Shown in pieces: positions 49,253 to 57,780 of a stretch of 64,000 nt of DNA; the stretch's first letter is position 1; each line of letters begins with the position of its first letter. The position numbers and the translations under genes are program-made. The notes beneath the pieces are model-generated. The model did no database searches and was not told the DNA's origin. It saw only the letters and a program-made list of their open reading frames with translations. The stretch covers positions 1-64,000 of the forward strand of contig JANWWJ010000028.1 in the NCBI GenBank assembly GCA_025056305.1, read 5' to 3'. The DNA is from Chitinophagales bacterium. Its GTDB lineage: Bacteria; Bacteroidota; Bacteroidia; Chitinophagales; UBA10324.

Positions 49253-51166
49253 GCCGACCGGACTGCCTGCGCTTTCGATGACAGGCTCATGACGGCGCCA
49301 CCAGTGCTGAAAAACCATTAAGCCCCAAAGGTGGGCAGCACTGTCTTCAGGGTTTCCGGAGAAAAGTTTACGCCTGAGTTGTTCCACAGCCGAAGGGTCA
49401 AAAATCCCCTGCTGCCTTAAAAATTCTGGGTCACAACATGAGGCTACCTGGTGACGCAACTCTGTAGTAAGCAGAGCCTGAAGGGGTACTTCAAAACCTC
49501 GTTTCGGACGATGATACAATTCCGGGGGTAACAAGGAACAAAACGTGTCGTTGATGATTTTTTTTCGCTTTTGTCGGTCCACCTTAAAAGTATCCGGAAT
49601 ATGAAAGGCAAATTCTACGACACGATAGTCCAAAAAAGGTTCGCGCACTTCCAAGCCATGGGCCATACTGCAGCGATCTACTTTCATCAGCATATCATCG
49701 GGAAGCACCAAATGCACGTCGTTGAGCATAACCCCCTCAAGAGTGTCGTTTAAGGCAACCTGATGCGTCAGGGATTTTTGCCTGCGCAGAAACTCCTCTT
49801 GCATGACTGGAATAGCCAAAAGGGCCGCCGCTTGCTTCGGGGAAGCCAGAGAGCACCAACGCCAGTAGCGTTCAGGACCCGGCAGCCGGGCTCCGGCAGC
49901 AAAGCGTTGCACCTGCCTGAGTCTATTCTGCCACCAATTGTTACGCGATTGCGGCAGACCTGCCAACAAAGGCGCCATGAAAAGAGCAACCCTTTCGGTT
50001 AATCCCGGATGTCGTATGCGATATTCAGCGGTATGTTTCAGATACCCTCCAAAGAGTTCATCAGCACCGTCGCCACTAAGTACCACCTTTACCGAAGAAC
50101 GTACCTTTTTGCTAAGCAGAAATACCAAAATGGCAGAGGCGTCGGCAAACGGTTCACCTGGATGATGCAACAGTTCTGTAGCCGCTTCGGCCAGCTCGCG
50201 GCGGCTGAGCGAAAACACGACATGATCGGTGAGAAAGTGTTGGGCAACCCGGCGGGCATATTCTGTTTCGTCAAAAAAAGGATCCTCTTGAAAACCTATT
50301 GAAAATGATTTAATGCGTGGCTGAAATCGCGAAGCCAGTCCGGTAATGATTGACGAGTCAAGGCCACCGCTCAGAAAAGTACCTAATGGCACGTCGCTCA
50401 CCAGCCGAAGCCGGACTGCCTCACTTACCAGTTCGAACAATTGTCGGCAAGCTTGCTCGTAATTCTGAACCCGCGGAATTGGGCCGCAGCTCGGCAGGCT
50501 GTACCAGCGACGCACTTGAACCGCCTGCGGTGCTTTCAGCTCGACTTCTAAAAAACTCCCCGGGGGCAACTTGAATACCTCACGGCATATGGTATAAGGT
50601 GCGGGAATATAGCTGAGCTGGAGATATTGAAACAATGAGACCTCATCCAACTGCCATTGCTTCGCCCAGGGTAATAAGGCATCCAGCTCACTGGCAAAGA
50701 AGAGCTGGTCGTTTTGTAGGTGATAATACAAAGGCTTTACGCCAAACCGATCGCGCACCAGCCAACAGCAACGCAAACCCGCATCATAGAGCGCAAAGGC
50801 AAAAAAGCCGTTAAGACGATCAAGCATCTGTATGCCGTGGCGCCGATACAAACGCAGCAACACTTCCGTATCAGACTGGGTGTGGAAAATCTCTCCTTGT
50901 TGTTCCAGCTCACGACGCAACTCACGGTAATTAAAAATTTCTCCATTGTAGGTAATGACAACCTGATCTACTTGCATGGGTTGATTGGCCGCTTCGCTGA
51001 CATCAATGACACTAAGCCGACAATGGCCAAAGGCTACCTGCTCGTCCTGAAAAATTCCCGCCGCATCGGGACCGCGGTGCTGTAACAGCCGTACTGCTTG
51101 CTTCAAAGCGGGCAGCGAAGTAGGCAGTGCTGCATGCAGACTAATGCAGCCGGTAATCCCACACAT
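49250..51166 (-). CDS. asnB: Asparagine synthase (glutamine-hydrolysing); start reassigned to ATG 51166 so Cys2 is the nucleophile
   Basis: MCGITGCISL...LQHRGPDAAGIFQDEQVAFGHCRLSVID...LSGGLDSSIITGLA...VVLSGDGADELFGGY. Confidence 0.94.
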   Translation of the reverse strand: MCGITGCISLHAALPTSLPALKQAVRLLQHRGPDAAGIFQDEQVAFGHCRLSVIDVSEAANQPMQVDQVVITYNGEIFNYRELRRELEQQGEIFHTQSDTEVLLRLYRRHGIQMLDRLNGFFAFALYDAGLRCCWLVRDRFGVKPLYYHLQNDQLFFASELDALLPWAKQWQLDEVSLFQYLQLSYIPAPYTICREVFKLPPGSFLEVELKAPQAVQVRRWYSLPSCGPIPRVQNYEQACRQLFELVSEAVRLRLVSDVPLGTFLSGGLDSSIITGLASRFQPRIKSFSIGFQEDPFFDETEYARRVAQHFLTDHVVFSLSRRELAEAATELLHHPGEPFADASAILVFLLSKKVRSSVKVVLSGDGADELFGGYLKHTAEYRIRHPGLTERVALFMAPLLAGLPQSRNNWWQNRLRQVQRFAAGARLPGPERYWRWCSLASPKQAAALLAIPVMQEEFLRRQKSLTHQVALNDTLEGVMLNDVHLVLPDDMLMKVDRCSMAHGLEVREPFLDYRVVEFAFHIPDTFKVDRQKRKKIINDTFCSLLPPELYHRPKRGFEVPLQALLTTELRHQVASCCDPEFLRQQGIFDPSAVEQLRRKLFSGNPEDSAAHLWGLMVFQHWWRRHEPVIESAGSPVG

Positions 51167-51524
51167 GGTACCCACGAATGTACCTCGGTTTGAGGCATGA
51201 TGTTGGCTCAAACAATGCAAGGAAACTGCTGATGCGCTTCACTCTCCTGTAGCCTGCACTTACGCTTGCGAACGGTCCTTAACCTAAAGCTTATTTACCT
51301 CTGTAGAAGACTGATATGGTATTATCCCCCTTCCGGAATCTCTCCCCCAAGCCCTGCATGAGCCGATGCCTTCCTTTCGTCCGTAACTATCGAAGGCCAA
51401 CATAAACAAAAACGAAGCAGCTGATCGACATGCGGGTTGCTGCAACACAAAACTGCTGATCAAAAACCACAGAGGCCAAAGCTGTACCCGCACAACCTGT
51501 CTTTCGTTTGGAAGAGGTCATCCA

Positions 51525-51878
51525 TCAATTTTTTGTTGTAGGCTGCTTCGCTTTGAGCTCTTTAGCCGGATCCCAAAAGCATCTCTTAAAGTTGACCACC
51601 TGGTTACTTGCGACACGGACACCTTCTGCTTCCAACAATTCTTGCATGAGGGTGGGCGTAGCAAAATGATGTTTACCGGTAAGCAGGCCGTTGCGGTTCA
51701 CGACACGATGGGCCGGTACGGGTGGCAAGTGGCGATGCGAAGCATTCATGGCCCACCCTACGGTTCGGGCCGATCCTCCTAAATACCGGGCAATGGCTCC
51801 ATAAGTGGTGACCCTGCCCCGAGGAATCTTCCGGACCACGGCATAAACTTTTAAAAAGAAATCGGCAGACTCACTCAT
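51525..51878 (-). CDS. MGMT-family alkyltransferase-like (ATL) protein lacking the acceptor Cys
   Basis: FFLKVYAVVRKIPRGRVTTYGAIARYLG...VGWAMNASHRHLPPVPAHRVVNRNGLLTG: PAHRV replaces PCHRV. Confidence 0.9.
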   Translation of the reverse strand: MSESADFFLKVYAVVRKIPRGRVTTYGAIARYLGGSARTVGWAMNASHRHLPPVPAHRVVNRNGLLTGKHHFATPTLMQELLEAEGVRVASNQVVNFKRCFWDPAKELKAKQPTTKN

Positions 51879-52527
51879 ACGACGGCAACCGAAAGCGAAC
51901 ATATTTTATTTTTTTCCCTGCCGCCAGATGCTGTGCCTCATAAAACGTGCGGATACCGGTAACTTCTTCTTCCAACCCCTCACACGCATAGATGTCGGAC
52001 ACTGCTTGCAGGATCGTACCGCCAAAGGCCCGAATACTTTCGAGGGAATATTCATAAAAATTATCATCATCTGTTTTTAAATGCAACAGCCCGCCCGGCA
52101 CCAGCACGGCACGGTAACGTTCCAAAAATGGACGTGCGGTAAGCCGCTTTTTTTCTTTAGGCTTATTGGGGTACGGATCCGGAAAGACAATCCAGATTTC
52201 GTGTACTTCGCCCGTTTCAAAATAATCGGTCAAGAAGTCGATGTAGGTACGCAAGAAACAGGCATTAGTCCGTCCTTCTTCCAGAGCTGTTTTGGCTCCG
52301 CGCCACAGCCGTGGACCCTTAATGTCAATGCCGATAAAGTTACGGTGGGGATACCGTCGGGCCAGTCCTAGAGTATATTCTCCCTTTCCGCAGGCCAGCT
52401 CCAGGGTGATGGGATGATCGTTTTTAAAGACCATTTCTCCCCATCGGCCTTTCAAATCGTGACGAAACTGATAAACATTAGGAAAAGAGAGCAGCTCGGC
52501 AATGCGCTGAAGTTTTTTCTTTGCCAA
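51871..52527 (-). CDS. trmB: tRNA (guanine-N7)-methyltransferase (TTG start in track)
   Basis: PITLELACGKGEYTLGLARRYPHRNFIGIDIKGPRLWRGAKTA...EIWIVFPDPYPNKPKEKKRLTARPFLERYRAVLVPGG. Confidence 0.95.
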   Translation of the reverse strand: MAKKKLQRIAELLSFPNVYQFRHDLKGRWGEMVFKNDHPITLELACGKGEYTLGLARRYPHRNFIGIDIKGPRLWRGAKTALEEGRTNACFLRTYIDFLTDYFETGEVHEIWIVFPDPYPNKPKEKKRLTARPFLERYRAVLVPGGLLHLKTDDDNFYEYSLESIRAFGGTILQAVSDIYACEGLEEEVTGIRTFYEAQHLAAGKKIKYVRFRLPSYE

Positions 52528-52545
52528 ATGAGATTCGTTGTTTAA

Positions 52546-53835
52546 TTAACGCAAACCATATTTTTCTTTAAATATTCGATACAGTTGTCTTTGGGCATCG
52601 TCCAAGCTGATGGCCCTTCCCTGAATGTAGGCTGCTTCCACTTGGCTGGTGCGCATATCCAACAAGTCGCCCGAAACAACAAGGAGGTTGGCATCTTTGC
52701 CGGGCTCTACCGTGCCGGTGCGGTCGTCAATGCCCAGAATTTTCGCCACCGACCAAGTGACCGAAGCCACTGCATCTTCATACGGAACGCCATAAGCCAC
52801 CGTCGTGCCTGCCATAAACGGAAGGTTGCGCACCTGCCAAAAGCCACTAGTAGTTAGTCCGTACGTCACACCTGCTTCGCGCAGCAAAGCAGCGGTTTTA
52901 TAGGGTAATTCTATGTCACTATCTGGATAGGGCGGCAGAGAGTGTGCATCCAACAACAAGACGGGGATGTTATGTTGCCGCAACAGGTCGGTACACAGAT
53001 GAGCATCACGTCCGCCGACGATGACCGGACGTATCGAAGCATCCAGCGCCCATTGAACGGCATGTATGATTTCGCGTACATAATTGCAATGAATAAATAA
53101 TTTCTGGCGGCCTTCGCGAAGGCCACGCACGGCCTCAAAATTCAGGTTGGGCACTTCCGGTGCAGGCTTATTCAAATAGGAAAAAGCTTCTTGAAAAAAA
53201 TCTTTGATGCGCTGAACGTTGCGCTCATACAGAGAGTCCGGTCCTACTTCTGCACCCATGCTGGTCCATCGATAGCGGAAATAGGAAGGCCAGTACAGAT
53301 GTATGCCATTGTCGGCTTGGTAAGCTGCATCCTCCCAATTCCATGCATCCAGCTGCACCACCGATGAAGTACCGGCTATCCTCCCGCCCATAGGAACAAT
53401 CTGAGCCAGCAAAATGCCGTTGTTCCGGATTGTGGGAATGATTCGTGAGTCGGTATTGTAGGCAACGAGGCTGCGCACACAGGCATTAAAGTCTCCCACC
53501 TCGGCATAGTCGTGTGTAGCCCGCACTAACTCAATTTCATTTAATCCCAGTTGCGTGTTGGCGGCTATCAGGCCGGGGTAGATGTGCTTGCCGGTGACGT
53601 CAATAACCTGCGCTCCTTGGTTACTCTGCCGGTAATCTGCTGCAGGGCCCGCATACGTAATCACCCCTTTATCAAATCGAACGACCGAAGGTGCGATCAC
53701 GCGGCCATTGCCCACATGAAGCGTAGCGCCTACCAACACCACCGGGGCAGTTTGTGCCGGAGCAGGTGCGATGCGCTGGGCCGCAACAGGCTGCACGCAC
53801 ATGAGGCCAAAAACAAGGATGCGGATTTTTTTCAT
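52546..53835 (-). CDS. Amidohydrolase-superfamily protein lacking a canonical HxH metal motif
   Basis: Signal peptide; VVLVGATLHVGNGRVIAPSVVRFDKGVITYAG...IDVTGKHIYPGLIAANTQLG (no HxH); VTWSVAKILGIDDRTGTVEPGKDANLLVVSGD. Confidence 0.87.
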   Translation of the reverse strand: MKKIRILVFGLMCVQPVAAQRIAPAPAQTAPVVLVGATLHVGNGRVIAPSVVRFDKGVITYAGPAADYRQSNQGAQVIDVTGKHIYPGLIAANTQLGLNEIELVRATHDYAEVGDFNACVRSLVAYNTDSRIIPTIRNNGILLAQIVPMGGRIAGTSSVVQLDAWNWEDAAYQADNGIHLYWPSYFRYRWTSMGAEVGPDSLYERNVQRIKDFFQEAFSYLNKPAPEVPNLNFEAVRGLREGRQKLFIHCNYVREIIHAVQWALDASIRPVIVGGRDAHLCTDLLRQHNIPVLLLDAHSLPPYPDSDIELPYKTAALLREAGVTYGLTTSGFWQVRNLPFMAGTTVAYGVPYEDAVASVTWSVAKILGIDDRTGTVEPGKDANLLVVSGDLLDMRTSQVEAAYIQGRAISLDDAQRQLYRIFKEKYGLR

Positions 53836-53853
53836 AGGACTTTACTCGAACTG

Positions 53854-56800
53854 TTACTCTACATCTTGACCGCTGGTGATGGTTTCACAATCCCAGAGGG
53901 TTTGCGAAAATGTGCTGGGCTCTCGGGCCGGCTCGCCGCTGGCTATGGCAGCCATCATCTTTCTCATGAGCCGTTGCCGTTCGGCCTGAATCCACTCTTG
54001 TTGCTGCGCTGCTTGCTGACGGCTGTAAAACAATATGCCGTCCACCCACGTGTACTCTGCTTTCGCGTAAATGGAAAGCGGATGATCAGACCATAGGACC
54101 ACGTCTGCATCTTTGCCTACCCGAATGCTTCCCACCTGGCCATCGACACGCAACATGCGCGCAGGGTTCAGAGTGCACAGCTTCCACGCCTCTTCTTCAC
54201 TCAGCCCTCCGTATTTGACGGATTTGGCTGCCTCCTGATTGAGCCGGCGCCCCATTTCTGCGTCATCACTGTTGACGGCAGTAACCACCCCCATCTGCGC
54301 CAACAAGGCCGGATTATGCGGAATGGCTTCATAAACCTCAAACTTATAGGCCCACCAGTCAGAAAAGCTGGATGCATTGGCGCCGTGTGCTTTCATCTTA
54401 TCCGCTACCTTATATCCTTCCAAAATGTGCGTAAAGGTGTTGACCCGAAAGCCGAGCGATTCGGCCAAGCGCATCAGCATGTTGATCTCCGACTGCACGT
54501 AGGAATGGCACGTGATGTGGCGGCGGCCTTCCAAAATTTCCACCAGTGCTTCCAGTTGCAGGTCACGTCGGGGTGGAACCGTCAAAGCTTTCTGTTTGGC
54601 TGAAAGCCGATTGTATTCATCCCATTTCTTCTTATATGTTTTTGCCCTAATAAAAGCGTCTTTGATGGTCTGCTCTACGCCCATGCGCGTTTGGGGAAAA
54701 CGGAATCGGTATTGGTCGCCCCAGTTTGATGTCTTTACGTTTTCGCCAAGGGCAAACTTGATGAATCCAGGCCACCCTTTGAACTTCAATGCTTCGCTGC
54801 CGTATCCCCACCGCATTTTGATCAGCTGCGTCTGGCCGCCAATGGTGTTGCACGATCCGTGCAGGAGGTGTGAGGCCGTCACCCCTCCGGCCAGCTGACG
54901 GTAAATGTTCACATCGTTTGGATCGATTACATCTCCGATACGAACTTCCGAAGTCACGCTGTGAGAACACTCGTTTACCCCTTGTCGGATGGCAATGTGG
55001 GCATGCTCATCAATAATGCCTGCCGTCAAATGCTTGCCGGTGCCGTCGATGATGCGGGCATCCGGAACATTAAGATTTTTTCCTATGCGAGCAATCTTGC
55101 CGTTCTGCAGCAGCACATCGGTTTTGGGCATGATTCCCTCGGCTTCGTTGGTCCAGACGGTGGCATTGCGGATGAGCACCGTTTCCGGTTTGGGAAGCTG
55201 TTCCCAACCAAAACCGTTAAACGGACGGCGCAGTTTTCCCTCTACCGTATGCGTCCAGACGACGGCAGTGTCTTTAGGTTTAGGCGGAGGCCCTTGGTAA
55301 CGTGCGTGCCAGTTTACCGGTTTGCCGTGGGCGTCGGTCCCGTGGCCTGTCAGGTCACGCCCTAAAAGGTAACCGCTGAGCATCCAGTTCAATGTGCCCT
55401 GTTGCGGCTGACGGAACGATAAGGTCACGAGCCGTTCCTGGCGTTGCAGCCGCGCCGTGTACGTGGCCGTATCTCCCAGCCGAATACTCGCTTGAGGAGC
55501 AGCAAAGTCGCCTGAGATCACCAAGGTTGCCTTCAACGGCCCTGCTTCCAATGTGTAGCGACCGCGCAGATCTATGAGCTCAGACGAGGCCACAGGATAC
55601 ATACGGCCACGAATCCAATGTTGTACGATCGTATTTTCAGGATCCAATAACGAATCCGTACATACAAAAAAATTAGCCAGCTTTCCCGGAGCAAGGGTTC
55701 CCAGTTGGTCCTCAATGCGCATCCATCGCGCCGGCATCTCGGTAAGTGCTTTGAGCAAATCTGCACTGCTCAACCCCGCAGCGGCAGCCCCCCGCAGGCT
55801 TTTCCAAAACTCTTTTGCTTCCTTCATCCCCGCAGCGGTAAATGCGAAAGGGATTCCTGCTTGACTCAAAAAGGCTGCATTGGCCGGCGCAAATTCCCAA
55901 TGCATCAGGTCGCTCAAGGGAACTGTAGCAGCATCAAAAGGATCTTGAAAACGGTAAGGGCGGGGAAACGTCAGGGGAATGATCAAAGGCATGCCAATTT
56001 CTTTCAGCTCATCAATGCGTTGATATTCGTTGCCACCTCCTTTGATGATGAACGTAAATCCAAATTCGCGTGCGATGCGTGCCGCACTCAGTACCGACAA
56101 AACATCGTTCGTTTCAAACACTTGAGGCAGCTTTAGATTCTGTTGCAACTCATCTAATGAAATGTTTTGTTGTTCACGCCAGCCTCCCGCCGTGTACCAG
56201 TTTACATCGTAAAATATTTGACGCAACAAGGCAATGCTGCCCATGAGGGAAGTGGGATAAGGCTGCTGCGAGCTGCCTTTGTTGAACGAGTAGAAGGCGG
56301 CGGCCTGTTGGCGGATCATGAGGTCGTTGTCGCGCTCTTCACCCAACAACACCAAAGCACCGCTGCCCCGCACAATGCCATCACGCACGTGCGTGACCAC
56401 ACTGCCAAAGCCCATTGCACGGAGCTGCTGTGCTACATCCGCACGTTGGCTGAACAGCTCGTGGGCCTTAACCTCGGCCCGAACCGCCTCATTCCAATAG
56501 TAAGCACCTTTCTTGGCACTTTCCAACTGCAAACGATCCTGACGGCTTGCCGTGTTCTGTGCCGGCATGCCATAGTCACTGATCAGCTCAATGAATGAAG
56601 GATAGATGAAGTAGCCTGTCGCATCTATGACTGTGGCGTCAGAAGGGATGTCAACCTTGGTCCCTACCGCTACAATTCTTCCCTGCCGAATCAATAGGGT
56701 TGCCGATGTCAAAACTGTCTTGGCATCAGGAATTATGGTGGCATTCACCAATGCCACGTGCCGTTGGCGCTCGTCTTGAACGCCATGTACGGGGAAGGTG

Positions 56801-56868
56801 GTTTGCGCAAGCACAGACGTTTTCAGAGCCATGCCCCATAAGGCAACAGCACCAATCAGCGTTCTCAT
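53854..56868 (-). CDS. Secreted fused double amidohydrolase-superfamily protein (N-half degenerate, C-half with DEHAH)
   Basis: 1004 aa; N-half VDIPSDATVIDATGYFIYPSFIELISDYG and LGTLAPGKLANFFVCTDSLL; C-half ARIIDGTGKHLTAGIIDEHAHIAIRQGVNE...VGSIRVGKDADVVLWSDHPLSIYAKAEYTWVDG. Confidence 0.88.
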   Translation of the reverse strand: MRTLIGAVALWGMALKTSVLAQTTFPVHGVQDERQRHVALVNATIIPDAKTVLTSATLLIRQGRIVAVGTKVDIPSDATVIDATGYFIYPSFIELISDYGMPAQNTASRQDRLQLESAKKGAYYWNEAVRAEVKAHELFSQRADVAQQLRAMGFGSVVTHVRDGIVRGSGALVLLGEERDNDLMIRQQAAAFYSFNKGSSQQPYPTSLMGSIALLRQIFYDVNWYTAGGWREQQNISLDELQQNLKLPQVFETNDVLSVLSAARIAREFGFTFIIKGGGNEYQRIDELKEIGMPLIIPLTFPRPYRFQDPFDAATVPLSDLMHWEFAPANAAFLSQAGIPFAFTAAGMKEAKEFWKSLRGAAAAGLSSADLLKALTEMPARWMRIEDQLGTLAPGKLANFFVCTDSLLDPENTIVQHWIRGRMYPVASSELIDLRGRYTLEAGPLKATLVISGDFAAPQASIRLGDTATYTARLQRQERLVTLSFRQPQQGTLNWMLSGYLLGRDLTGHGTDAHGKPVNWHARYQGPPPKPKDTAVVWTHTVEGKLRRPFNGFGWEQLPKPETVLIRNATVWTNEAEGIMPKTDVLLQNGKIARIGKNLNVPDARIIDGTGKHLTAGIIDEHAHIAIRQGVNECSHSVTSEVRIGDVIDPNDVNIYRQLAGGVTASHLLHGSCNTIGGQTQLIKMRWGYGSEALKFKGWPGFIKFALGENVKTSNWGDQYRFRFPQTRMGVEQTIKDAFIRAKTYKKKWDEYNRLSAKQKALTVPPRRDLQLEALVEILEGRRHITCHSYVQSEINMLMRLAESLGFRVNTFTHILEGYKVADKMKAHGANASSFSDWWAYKFEVYEAIPHNPALLAQMGVVTAVNSDDAEMGRRLNQEAAKSVKYGGLSEEEAWKLCTLNPARMLRVDGQVGSIRVGKDADVVLWSDHPLSIYAKAEYTWVDGILFYSRQQAAQQQEWIQAERQRLMRKMMAAIASGEPAREPSTFSQTLWDCETITSGQDVE

Positions 56869-56948
56869 GGTTCAATAGCAAGCCTGAAAAATAGAGCAAA
56901 GAAGCTTTTCACAAATCCGTTAGCTTAGGCCGTGGGGAACGTTTTGTC

Positions 56949-57770
56949 ATGTGGGCCTTACAATCAAAAATCATCTCCTACAAAGGACACAAGCTACACT
57001 ATGTCACAACAGGCCAGGGACCGGCTGTGGTGCTTGTTCACGGATTTTGTGAAGACCATCGGGTGTGGTGGCCTTGGGCCGAACCCTTAGCTGAACATCA
57101 CAAGCTCATCTTACCGGACCTACCTGGCTTTGGAGGTAGTGAGTTGATGCATGCAGAAATGCAAATGAAAGACTATGCCGATGCTGTCCATGCTGTTGTT
57201 GGGGCTGAAAACGTCGTTACCGCTCCCTTTTTAGGACATAGCATGGGCGGATACACCATATTGCAGTTGGCCAAACACCATCCGGAATGCATCGGTGGCA
57301 TCGGGCTGTTTCATTCGACGGCGGCTGAAGACGATGATCAGAAAAAAGAAGACCGTCTGCGCGTGGCTGCATTTGTTCGGCAGCACGGCAAAACCCCTTT
57401 TGTGGCAGAGCTGATCCCTAAATTATTTGCAGCAAACTACATCGAAACAAATAAAGAAAAGATTGATGCATGGATGCAACATTGTATTTCCGCTTCCTCA
57501 GAGGAAGGAATCATTGCTGCATCGTTGGCCATGCGCTCCCGCGGCGCTACAACTGATGTGCTGCAGTATGCCCCGTTTCCTGTCTTGTTCCTCATCGGCA
57601 AACAAGACAAAGCCGTTTTGCCAGATCGAGTTTTGCCGCAGACGCATTTGCCTCAAAGAAGTGTCGTTGAGCTGCTGGAAGACGCTGCACATATGGGTAT
57701 GATGGAGGCCCCGGAACGCTGCTTAGAAGCCGTGCGCCAATGGTTAAACCTCTGTATTCCGCAAAGCTGA
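56949..57770 (+). CDS. Alpha/beta hydrolase
   Basis: LHYVTTGQGPAVVLVHGFCEDHRVWW...LPDLPGFGGSE...FLGHSMGGYTILQLA (GxSxG); C-terminal DAAHMGMMEAPE. Confidence 0.93.
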   Translation: MWALQSKIISYKGHKLHYVTTGQGPAVVLVHGFCEDHRVWWPWAEPLAEHHKLILPDLPGFGGSELMHAEMQMKDYADAVHAVVGAENVVTAPFLGHSMGGYTILQLAKHHPECIGGIGLFHSTAAEDDDQKKEDRLRVAAFVRQHGKTPFVAELIPKLFAANYIETNKEKIDAWMQHCISASSEEGIIAASLAMRSRGATTDVLQYAPFPVLFLIGKQDKAVLPDRVLPQTHLPQRSVVELLEDAAHMGMMEAPERCLEAVRQWLNLCIPQS

Positions 57771-57780
57771 GCATGGCCTG

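Noticed and set aside
53551-54096. 181-aa plus-strand ORF
   Set aside because: Antisense to the amidohydrolase genes; no supporting motifs.
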